A stretch of 5,990 nt of DNA from Pseudomonadota bacterium (GTDB lineage: Bacteria; Desulfobacterota; DSM-4660; Desulfatiglandales; B25-G16), in contig DAOVRY010000066.1 in assembly GCA_030633645.1 (NCBI GenBank), positions 1 through 5,990 on the forward strand, read 5' to 3'. Below, piece by piece: positions 1-5,264 of the stretch. Numbering within the stretch: position 1 is the first letter of the stretch; every line of letters starts with the position of its first letter. Under the pieces are notes generated by a model. The model was given only the letters and a program-made list of their open reading frames with translations, had not been told where the DNA came from and searched no databases. Made by a program: the position numbers and the translations under genes.

Positions 1-1134
1 CCTCATATTAAGAAAAAGTGCGAGGAAGAGGTAGTACCCCACAAACCCCCAGAGGTAAAAGAGGAGTTCGGCAAATTTCTTCTCCCTTGCCAGTGCTATG
101 ACACCAACGAGTGCAAGGATGGAAATAATGGCGGGATATGGAAGAGGATATGTGTCGCGGAGATAGCCCCTTAAGAGGGTTGCGACGTAGGCCTTTATAT
201 ACTGGCTGGGGTGGTTTGCGATGGTGGAAAGCAGACTGGATGATTCCTCCACCTCCCATACATAACGTTCGGCATCTGGGGTAAGGGACGCAGCTGCCTC
301 ATATGCTCTCGTGTAGCGGACATCCCCTCCAGCCTTCGCCACATTCTTCGCCGAAATGCTCATGGGGTCCATCGCCAAAGCCCATCTTCCGGTCTCCGAG
401 TGCAAGTAGAGGACCTGAGGGCATACAGTAATAAAGAATCCGGCCAGAACCATCAAAACCGGTAACCCGACCACCCTTATCAAGCCCGATTTGCTACGTT
501 TAAACCTGGGGGTGATCAGCTTTGAGAAGACAATCCACACTAAGGCAACAGCTAAGAAGCCTATGACCAAATGCCTGGAGAGGAAAGCAAGGCCCAGCAA
601 GAACCCCAGTACGAGCGGGATGAAATTTCCGGCTCTCTTGGAGCAGGCCACCCAAAGGATAACCATGCTGGTGAATACGAGCAGGGTGGCAAGAGATTCT
701 GTCAGGATAGCTCCAGAATAGTAAAGGAATTCCGGGGTGATGACCACCAGAATGACGGCAGTAATAGCAGCAGTCCTTCCCAGCATTCTCTGGCCAAGAA
801 AATAGACCGGTAAGACCAGCAGCGCCCCGGCGAAAATGGAGATCTGACGGCCCACCTCGACCAAATAAGCAGGAGAGGATTCGCCCAAGGAGAAAAGGGC
901 CACGAGATGGGGGTACAGAGGAGGCCTTCTGTAGCGGGCAAGGGTAATGTTCCCGTCGTGATGAATGCCCTTCAAGATATTCTGCGCAAAGGTCAGATAA
1001 TCGATGCTGTCCGGGAAAAGCCGGACATACATGAGCTCCCTGAGAATAAGGGCAGCTAGGAAGGCAACTGCGAGGAAGATCAGCTCGGCTCGCGTGACTT
1101 GAGCGATTAACGATTGTCCGTTCTGTCGTGTCAT
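1..1134 (-). CDS. GT-C family membrane glycosyltransferase (ArnT/PMT-like), 3' end cut by window
   Basis: This frame stays open from the start codon to the left edge, giving 378 residues with the C-terminus missing. The family (PMT_2 / GT39-GT83-like) transfers a sugar from a polyprenyl-phosphate donor to a lipid, glycan or protein acceptor on the outer face of the inner membrane. A first membrane helix (about 17-35) leads into an extracytoplasmic loop with an acidic pair, D42 and D45, in LFPDSIDYL. RRPPLYP follows at 69-75, and TES at 145-147 lies in a later membrane region. Further hydrophobic segments lie near 97-113, 121-139, 143-163, 172-187, 189-206, 217-237, 335-352 and 358-378. ATG 1134 has GAGG at 1141-1144, six bases upstream. 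An in-frame ATG at 1146 with AGGG at 1154-1157 would add four residues. An in-frame TAG lies just above that. The gene starts 54 bases after the GtrA gene, probably in the same operon. The acceptor is unknown. Confidence 0.88.
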   Translation of the reverse strand, partial: MTRQNGQSLIAQVTRAELIFLAVAFLAALILRELMYVRLFPDSIDYLTFAQNILKGIHHDGNITLARYRRPPLYPHLVALFSLGESSPAYLVEVGRQISIFAGALLVLPVYFLGQRMLGRTAAITAVILVVITPEFLYYSGAILTESLATLLVFTSMVILWVACSKRAGNFIPLVLGFLLGLAFLSRHLVIGFLAVALVWIVFSKLITPRFKRSKSGLIRVVGLPVLMVLAGFFITVCPQVLYLHSETGRWALAMDPMSISAKNVAKAGGDVRYTRAYEAAASLTPDAERYVWEVEESSSLLSTIANHPSQYIKAYVATLLRGYLRDTYPLPYPAIISILALVGVIALAREKKFAELLFYLWGFVGYYLFLALFLNMR

Positions 1135-1188
1135 GGTAAGCCTCATCAGTATTCCCTAAGAGGGCATCCCGGAAAATAGGGATCTCAA

Positions 1189-1590
1189 TCATTCCTCAAC
1201 GGCCGAAACTGTTTCTCGTTTCTGCCTGAACACAACAACCTTGTAGTAGAAGAATTTCACAATGGATGAACATACTTGGATCTCTATGATTGCAAGGGCA
1301 TATTGCACACCAAACCACGTGTGGATCATCAGAAAAGAGATATATTCAAGTCCTCGGAATCCAATGGCGCTCAGCGTATACGTCATAAACTGGCGTTTGG
1401 CACTGCCTTCACGACTTACATAAATATAATATCGCATGAAGAGAAAATTCATTACAAAGACAGTTACCAATGCTATAGCATAAGAAACTTCTTCGGGAAA
1501 TGTTATCACCTCAGTTAGAAATACCGTCAAGCCAAGATTGGTTACAAAACTGAGGCCTGTAATAATGACGTAGCGAGTAAAACTGCTCAT
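1189..1590 (-). CDS. GtrA-family small membrane protein (putative polyprenyl-phosphate-sugar translocase)
   Basis: This 133-residue protein has four hydrophobic segments, near 7-27, 35-56, 70-90 and 97-117, which is the usual size and topology of GtrA (PF04138). Family-like marks are N18 in the first helix, N48 and R53 in MNFLFMRYYIY, and a matching pattern at the end of helix four (SIVKFFYYKVVVF), followed by a basic cytoplasmic tail. In serotype-conversion systems GtrA is thought to flip a polyprenyl-phosphate-linked sugar made by GtrB so that an outer-face glycosyltransferase can use it. Here a GtrB/DPM1-like enzyme lies two genes upstream and a GT-C transferase directly downstream, matching that three-part logic. 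The ATG at 1590 has only a weak AG-rich ribosome site (TTAGAG directly adjacent). Translation may therefore depend on the methyltransferase gene ending 68 bases upstream. The family assignment is firm. The specific sugar is unknown. Confidence 0.9.
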   Translation of the reverse strand: MSSFTRYVIITGLSFVTNLGLTVFLTEVITFPEEVSYAIALVTVFVMNFLFMRYYIYVSREGSAKRQFMTYTLSAIGFRGLEYISFLMIHTWFGVQYALAIIEIQVCSSIVKFFYYKVVVFRQKRETVSAVEE

Positions 1591-1658
1591 CTCTAATATT
1601 ATGGTACAGCTAAGTTGACAAAAAGACCTCTGGTTAGGGATTGCTCAACATCGAATAG

Positions 1659-2438
1659 CTAATCGGAGTTACGTTTTGTTGGCTTCCGTGCGATAAGAAT
1701 CGCTGATTGCCCGATCGGGGGTCCTATGATCTGATCGAGGATTTTTAATATCGGCACCACCCGTCTAATAGCCATCAACTGCCAAGGCTTAAACGTTCGC
1801 GAAAAATTTACTTCTTTTCTTAGCACACGACTCCTTAACCAGTAGGGGAAAACACCAGCGATGTTCATGTAATGTGCTTTAATCGTTTCCCAACCAGCAC
1901 GCTCGGCCTTTATACGCAATTCTTGCGGGATGTACCTCCGGTTATGGCCTGATGCCACGTCGATGGAACCAAACAGCCACTTACAAGCCGGTACTTTCAC
2001 CAGTAAGTGACCCCCAGTCTGCACGGTTTTGAAAAAACGCTCCAAAAGGGCAACATCATCATAAACATGTTCAAGCACATCCAGACAGACGATCGTATCA
2101 ATGTGTTTGGCACGAAGAAATTCGTTGTCGCTCTCAAGATCAAGCTGGGCTATTTCTACAACGGCTGACTCCCTGAATCGATCCTTGAGCAATTGAATGT
2201 TTTTTGAGCTTGAATCGACAGCTAGAATATATTCTGCATTCTTTCTTGCAATAGCAGTAAAGTTACCAAAACCACAGCCTGCATCAAGTATGCGCCGACC
2301 TATGAATGGCTTAAACAGGTCATATGACCACTGATAATAGGTTTCCAGTGTCTGCATACTTTGAAGAGCAAGCAGGTGCTCCTGCTCGCGTGAGAATTTG
2401 CTGGCAATGGTAGGTGTATCAAGCCTGGTTTCAGGCAT
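1659..2438 (-). CDS. Class I SAM-dependent methyltransferase (Methyltransf_11/23 type)
   Basis: This 259-residue soluble protein has a Rossmann-fold methyltransferase core. Motif I is ILDAGCGFGNF at 50-60, which binds SAM. D75 in AVDSS ends strand 2 and should contact the ribose. D100 is the acidic residue near the adenine. LDVLEHVYDD at 119-128 is the motif after strand 4, and GG at 142-143 precedes strand 5 (LLVKVPA). GHNRRY at 164-169 is a motif often seen in methyltransferases of glycan and lipid clusters. The first 45 residues form a helical lid, and the C-terminal 90 residues are basic and hydrophobic, which may suit a membrane-associated substrate. The ATG at 2438 has an AAGAGGG site about ten bases upstream. 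The gene sits between the GT2 enzyme and GtrA, so it may methylate the transferred sugar or the carrier lipid. That role is inferred from position only. Confidence 0.87.
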   Translation of the reverse strand: MPETRLDTPTIASKFSREQEHLLALQSMQTLETYYQWSYDLFKPFIGRRILDAGCGFGNFTAIARKNAEYILAVDSSSKNIQLLKDRFRESAVVEIAQLDLESDNEFLRAKHIDTIVCLDVLEHVYDDVALLERFFKTVQTGGHLLVKVPACKWLFGSIDVASGHNRRYIPQELRIKAERAGWETIKAHYMNIAGVFPYWLRSRVLRKEVNFSRTFKPWQLMAIRRVVPILKILDQIIGPPIGQSAILIARKPTKRNSD

Positions 2439-2560
2439 CAGCGGAAAACCCTCTTATCAATCATATTGGAAAGCGTCTGTCGGTGACCTATAAGCATTTC
2501 CCTATAATTCTGTTCTCCAAGCAGTCTTCCCCTGGGGTGTGTGACCAGCGCCCAAAGGTG

Positions 2561-3481
2561 CTAAGGTTTCATCCGTCGGTCGATGATATCAGCCAGCATC
2601 CCGATTGCCAGGATCTGTATCCCGGCCAACAGAAACATGGGAATGGTTGTGCCGAAACCACCACCCCTGATCAACCTGAGGATAAAAAGGGTCGTGGAGG
2701 TCAGGAGGAGGCCCATCCCTATTGGCAAAAAGATTCTCAAAGGATTAAAGTATAGGATGGTGCGAACAATCAATTGGAGGAAGTTCATGGTATCGTGCAA
2801 GGGGCGTATCTTGGATTTACCAGTCCTCGGGTGATAGTCAATGGGGACAAAGAACACCCTGTAGTTGTCGGACAACATGGCAAGGGTGATGGTGGCAGTG
2901 AAGGAGAAGCGATTTGGCAGGATATTCAGGAAAGACTCTGCAATATCTTTCTTGAAGATCCTCAGACCCGAGTTGAGATCGGGTATTTTCTGTTGAACCA
3001 GGTAATTGGCGATCTGCGTCAAGATCCATTTAGTCGGTTTACGAATCAAGGGGATACTGGCGCCCTTTACCACGCGAGCTCCAATGACCATGTCATGATT
3101 CCGCATGGCCGAGACGAGTTCAGGAATTTTTTCGTTGGGGTACGTACCGTCCGCATCGGTTATGCCAACCCACCTGTACCGGGCTTCTTTCATGCCCGCC
3201 TTTATCGCCGCGCCGTATCCCATGTTCCGCTGGTGCCTGATAACCCGGACACTTTTGATGGTGCTTAAGACCTCTGATGTTCCATCCGTAGAGCCGTCGT
3301 CAACAACGATGAACTCCTTGGGGATGTCCAACACATCCAACGTCTCCTTCAGATCTTCCAGCACCTTGCCGATCCCGTCTTTCTCGTTGTAGGCAGGGAG
3401 TACCATTGACAACCCTTGGGGGCTCGACCTTCTTTTTTTCCGTTGGCTACCTCGCAAGGGAGTTGAAGCATCCTTTTTCAT
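2561..3481 (-). CDS. Family 2 glycosyltransferase, DPM1/GtrB-like polyprenyl-phosphate sugar synthase
   Basis: From ATG 3481 the product is 306 residues. After a basic N-terminal stretch (10-18, rich in R and K) the GT-A domain begins at LSMVLPAYNE (24-33). It continues with VVDDGSTDG at 59-67 and the nucleotide/metal motif TDADG at 108-112. DLNSGLRIF at 168-176 is typical of dolichyl/polyprenyl-phosphate mannose or glucose synthases. Two C-terminal membrane helices (about 250-271 and 279-298) give the GtrB-like form. The enzyme should move a sugar from a nucleotide donor to polyprenyl phosphate on the cytoplasmic face. The frame is open to a TTG at 3640 just after a TAG, but the extra 53 codons lack family features. 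ATG 3481 has AAAGGA three bases away and a better AAGGAG thirteen bases away, so neither ribosome site is ideal. The gene heads the four-gene run and precedes the methyltransferase by 122 bases. Confidence 0.88.
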   Translation of the reverse strand: MKKDASTPLRGSQRKKRRSSPQGLSMVLPAYNEKDGIGKVLEDLKETLDVLDIPKEFIVVDDGSTDGTSEVLSTIKSVRVIRHQRNMGYGAAIKAGMKEARYRWVGITDADGTYPNEKIPELVSAMRNHDMVIGARVVKGASIPLIRKPTKWILTQIANYLVQQKIPDLNSGLRIFKKDIAESFLNILPNRFSFTATITLAMLSDNYRVFFVPIDYHPRTGKSKIRPLHDTMNFLQLIVRTILYFNPLRIFLPIGMGLLLTSTTLFILRLIRGGGFGTTIPMFLLAGIQILAIGMLADIIDRRMKP

Positions 3482-3674
3482 AGTTCCTTTGCATCTCCTT
3501 CTGCCCGATCCATCTGCATGGCTTATCTCTCCTGACGCTATTCCCGGTATGAAGATGGTCAGCAACTCTTCATTCAGCTCACCGCTGCGTACCGAAAAAG
3601 AGGGCAACAACAGTTCAGCGACCGGTAGAGATTTGGCCAACTAACCAAAGCCCATGGCACTATACTTGCTAAGT

Positions 3675-3703
3675 AATATAGCCTTCCACAGATATAGTTT
3701 CCA
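3675..3703 (-). promoter_or_regulatory. Candidate sigma-70-like promoter upstream of the GT2 gene
   Basis: Read on the minus strand, TGGAAA (3703-3698) and TATATT (3680-3675) are separated by exactly 17 bases. They match the -35 consensus at four of six positions and the -10 consensus at five of six. Transcription would begin near 3668 and leave a leader of about 185 bases before ATG 3481. An inverted repeat, GTTTCC at 3697-3702 and GGAAAC at 3714-3719, overlaps the -35 hexamer and could be an operator. This is pattern matching only, in an AT-rich stretch where chance matches are common. Confidence 0.25.
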
Positions 3704-3909
3704 CTTTGAGGTAGGAAACGATAATAAAGCTTGAGATACTCCCGAATGACCTTGATTTCAAACAGCTATCATCGCGACCTCTCCCCGCCGACCTCACCTT
3801 TCGATTTAAGGGCCTTCTCGAACACAAGTTCCTATTTCAACAGCGCTTATCGCCTTCCGATTTCCGGCGTTGAATGCCTCCACTGTATTACAAAACCTGT
3901 AGTACTCCC

Positions 3910-3949
3910 TTTTCAAGACCTCTAGCGGGCGTGAACGCCGGTCTTAAAA
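3910..3949. repeat. Imperfect inverted repeat / two-part hairpin
   Basis: AAGACC at 3915-3920 pairs with GGTCTT at 3940-3945. The stem extends outward through TTTT (3910-3913) and AAAA (3946-3949), with C3914 bulged. Directly inside the right arm is a second stem, GGCG at 3928-3931 and CGCC at 3936-3939, closed by a TGAA loop. A 7-base bulge (3921-3927) sits on the left side. It begins about 60 bases beyond the stop of the YbhN-family gene. It could act in transcription ending or as RNA structure, but no run of T follows it on either strand, so it is not a standard intrinsic terminator. Confidence 0.5.
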
Positions 3950-4011
3950 CGGCTGTTGGGAGCAAGTCATTGGATTACAGTCTGAATTTGATAAACGTCT
4001 TCCAGTAACGA

Positions 4012-4956
4012 TCAGCATACTGTGCTATTTCTCATTTTAATACTTAGACTTAAAAGGTAATTGTAGATTGGTCCCAAAGTGAATATCCAACCTAGATTTA
4101 CGACCCTAATGAGGCCCGCTGCCAGTAGGCTCTGTGCTGGGGCGATGCTAAATATCTGAGCGCCGAATACTATGATCCCCTCAGTGATCCCCAAAGACCC
4201 TGGGGTAATTTTGATTAATACGGAAAACGCTAGCAAGGTTGACAGGAGAAGGCATTTTATGAAAGAGAGGCTCACACCGTATGCCTGGAATGCAAAATAT
4301 ACCGTCAGTAATTCAAATACAGCATGCAAAAGAATAACTACAATTAATTTGATGACAAGAACACGCTGTCTCCGAATAGCATACCAAGCATTAATGACTT
4401 CGCTGATTTTTCTAAGCACCCAGTTCTTAAATTCAGGTACTTTGGGGGAAAAGAGCATGAGCACGCTGGTACCCGCAAATACGACCGCAAAGAAGAAAAA
4501 CACTATCATATTCGTATAGTGATAATTGAAATAGATATACAAGATACAGAACAGACCGATAACTGCATTCACAAAAAAGCTAATAAAGTATAGGGCCAAC
4601 ATTGTTGCCAGAAAATGTGAAACAGCAAAATTATGGACCTTTTTCAGATAGAGAGCCCTTGCGCCTGCTCCTCCCTGAAAAGGGATAATATAGTTCCAAA
4701 GATTTGAAACGATAGAAAGTCCGTACCACTCTTTGAAGGTCAGAGGAACATTCAGATGATCCATTAACACCTTGGTAAATAATCCTAGAACAATTGAGTC
4801 ACCCAGAAGCACAAGGGCGAGGGTAGCGACCAGCCTTGGCGATATGCCAAAAATGTTGCTGAACTCCGAAATATGACTTCTTATGTAAAGGACTATCCAG
4901 ATAACGAAGAAAAGAAGAATGGCTAATGATAGAACCTTTCGGGATTCAATGTGCAC
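4012..4956 (-). CDS. Lysylphosphatidylglycerol-synthase TM / YbhN (UPF0104) family membrane protein
   Basis: From GTG 4956 the product is 314 residues and almost wholly membrane-embedded, with about seven to nine hydrophobic segments starting at 8-25. Two family marks are clear: PFQGGAGARALYLKK at 92-106, and ITPGSLGITEG at about 250-260. These identify the PF03706 fold found in the flippase domain of MprF, in YbhN and in archaeal AglD. No aminoacyl-transferase domain is attached, so this is the stand-alone form, usually linked to lipid or lipid-linked sugar translocation or glycan assembly. The frame is open further to TTG 4986. GTG is preferred because AAGGGG lies nine bases upstream and the protein then begins just before the first helix. 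It is visibly more AT-rich than the GT-C gene. Its neighbours suggest envelope glycolipid work. The substrate is unknown. Confidence 0.87.
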   Translation of the reverse strand: MHIESRKVLSLAILLFFVIWIVLYIRSHISEFSNIFGISPRLVATLALVLLGDSIVLGLFTKVLMDHLNVPLTFKEWYGLSIVSNLWNYIIPFQGGAGARALYLKKVHNFAVSHFLATMLALYFISFFVNAVIGLFCILYIYFNYHYTNMIVFFFFAVVFAGTSVLMLFSPKVPEFKNWVLRKISEVINAWYAIRRQRVLVIKLIVVILLHAVFELLTVYFAFQAYGVSLSFIKCLLLSTLLAFSVLIKITPGSLGITEGIIVFGAQIFSIAPAQSLLAAGLIRVVNLGWIFTLGPIYNYLLSLSIKMRNSTVC

Positions 4957-4965
4957 CAGCAAAAA

Positions 4966-4971
4966 CCCCTT
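4966..4971 (-). promoter_or_regulatory. Ribosome binding site that selects the GTG start of the YbhN-family gene
   Basis: The minus strand reads AAGGGG here, nine bases before GTG 4956. The alternative TTG at 4986 would lie upstream of this site and has no comparable purine-rich motif in front of it. A TATACT hexamer at 4981-4976 could be a -10 box, which would put the transcript start very near this site. No good -35 is seen at the proper distance. Confidence 0.6.
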
Positions 4972-4985
4972 AAATAGTATAAGCA

Positions 4986-4997
4986 AATGTTAACATT
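4986..4997. repeat. Perfect 12-base palindrome, possible operator
   Basis: AATGTTAACATT is its own reverse complement. It lies 29 bases upstream of the GTG start of the YbhN-family gene and just upstream of a TATACT hexamer (4981-4976), where a repressor would block polymerase. An operator role is inference. AT-rich palindromes of this length also occur by chance. Confidence 0.4.
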
Positions 4998-5002
4998 GAT
5001 GC

Positions 5003-5028
5003 GCCTGTAAAAAGTCCTTTTTACAGGC
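5003..5028. repeat. Perfect inverted repeat with 12-base arms and 2-base spacer
   Basis: GCCTGTAAAAAG (5003-5014) and CTTTTTACAGGC (5017-5028) are exact reverse complements around TC. The hairpin lies about 46 bases upstream of the YbhN-family start and about 237 bases beyond the radical SAM stop. Neither strand has a T run right after the stem, so a classical intrinsic terminator is not clear. The stem may still end the radical SAM transcript, bind a protein, or be part of a dispersed repeat. Confidence 0.75.
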
Positions 5029-5062
5029 AATTGCGAATTTAGGGATTCAGGAATTGCGAATT
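5029..5062. repeat. Direct repeat pair AATTGCGAATT, 23-base period
   Basis: The 11-base word AATTGCGAATT occurs at 5029-5039 and again at 5052-5062, adjoining the hairpin at 5003-5028. Each copy has AATT on both sides of GCG, so each is also nearly symmetrical. A spacing of 23 bases is about two helical turns, which would put two bound protein units on the same DNA face. A regulator site or a small repeat-family remnant are both possible. Confidence 0.55.
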
Positions 5063-5264
5063 ATTGTCAGTAGTTAGCCCTAAGGGCATTACTCCAAATC
5101 CTGATGTTTTTGACTTTTTACGAGATCATCAACATTGAGTAAAGCATATCTTACTTTTGAAAAAGTGAGCACCTGATAAGAGCGGGAGCTCCTTCAAGGA
5201 ATATCCAGTTCAAAGAGCTTGAGCCATAGGACACCGCCTTGTGACCTGGCGTCCCATGGTTTCA

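Larger units (their letters stand above)
3482..4011. other. Intergenic region of about 530 bases upstream of the GT2 gene
   Basis: I see no convincing gene on either strand here. The open frames lack family features, good start codons and ribosome sites. The stretch holds the weak candidate promoter at 3675-3703, a 6-base inverted repeat around 3697-3719, and an imperfect long hairpin at 3910-3949. The length is unusual against the 54 to 122 base gaps among the next four genes. It therefore probably separates the YbhN-family gene from the downstream transcription unit. A decayed gene or a small structured RNA cannot be excluded by eye. Confidence 0.6.
4957..5264. other. Intergenic region of 308 bases between radical SAM and YbhN-family genes, rich in dyads
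   Basis: No gene is supported here. The stretch contains a 12-base palindrome (4986-4997), a 12-base-arm hairpin (5003-5028), a pair of 11-base direct repeats (5029-5039 and 5052-5062) and a short dyad GCCCT-A-AGGGC (5077-5087). It also has a third arm, GACTTTTTAC at 5112-5121, complementary to part of the hairpin, and a hairpin at 5150-5169 with a two-base loop and one mismatch. The part from 5170 to 5264 shows only short, weak dyads. This density suggests regulation or an unrecognised repeat element rather than neutral spacer. Confidence 0.6.

Noticed and set aside
500..1192. A 230-codon open frame on the minus strand overlapping the GT-C gene
   Set aside because: Its product is rich in Pro, Ser, Arg and Cys with no family motif, while the overlapping frame from 1134 encodes a coherent membrane glycosyltransferase with GT-C motifs. 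It is a shadow frame.
1591..1621. Possible promoter between the methyltransferase and GtrA genes (TTGTCA with AT-rich hexamers)
   Set aside because: No -10 box lies at an acceptable distance without putting the transcript start beyond the GtrA start codon.
1710..1719. Palindrome CCCGATCGGG near the 3' end of the methyltransferase gene
   Set aside because: It lies inside coding sequence (Gly-Pro-Pro-Ile-Gly region) and is explained by codon choice.
2774..3268. A 164-codon plus-strand frame opposite the GT2 gene
   Set aside because: It lies wholly antisense to conserved GT2 coding sequence and shows no domain or ribosome site.
3574..3765. A 63-codon minus-strand frame in the gap upstream of GT2, with a plausible-looking aromatic-rich product
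   Set aside because: It lacks an ATG or other usual start near its beginning, has no ribosome site, overlaps the GT2 leader and matches no family I recognise. A relict is possible but not supported.
3731..3925. A 64-codon plus-strand frame in the same gap
   Set aside because: It uses a TTG start without a Shine-Dalgarno site, and its composition looks random.
5160..5191. Possible intrinsic terminator for the radical SAM gene: GAGC/GCTC stem followed by TTTTT on the minus strand
   Set aside because: The stem has only four base pairs with a loop of about 17 bases, so it is too weak to call.
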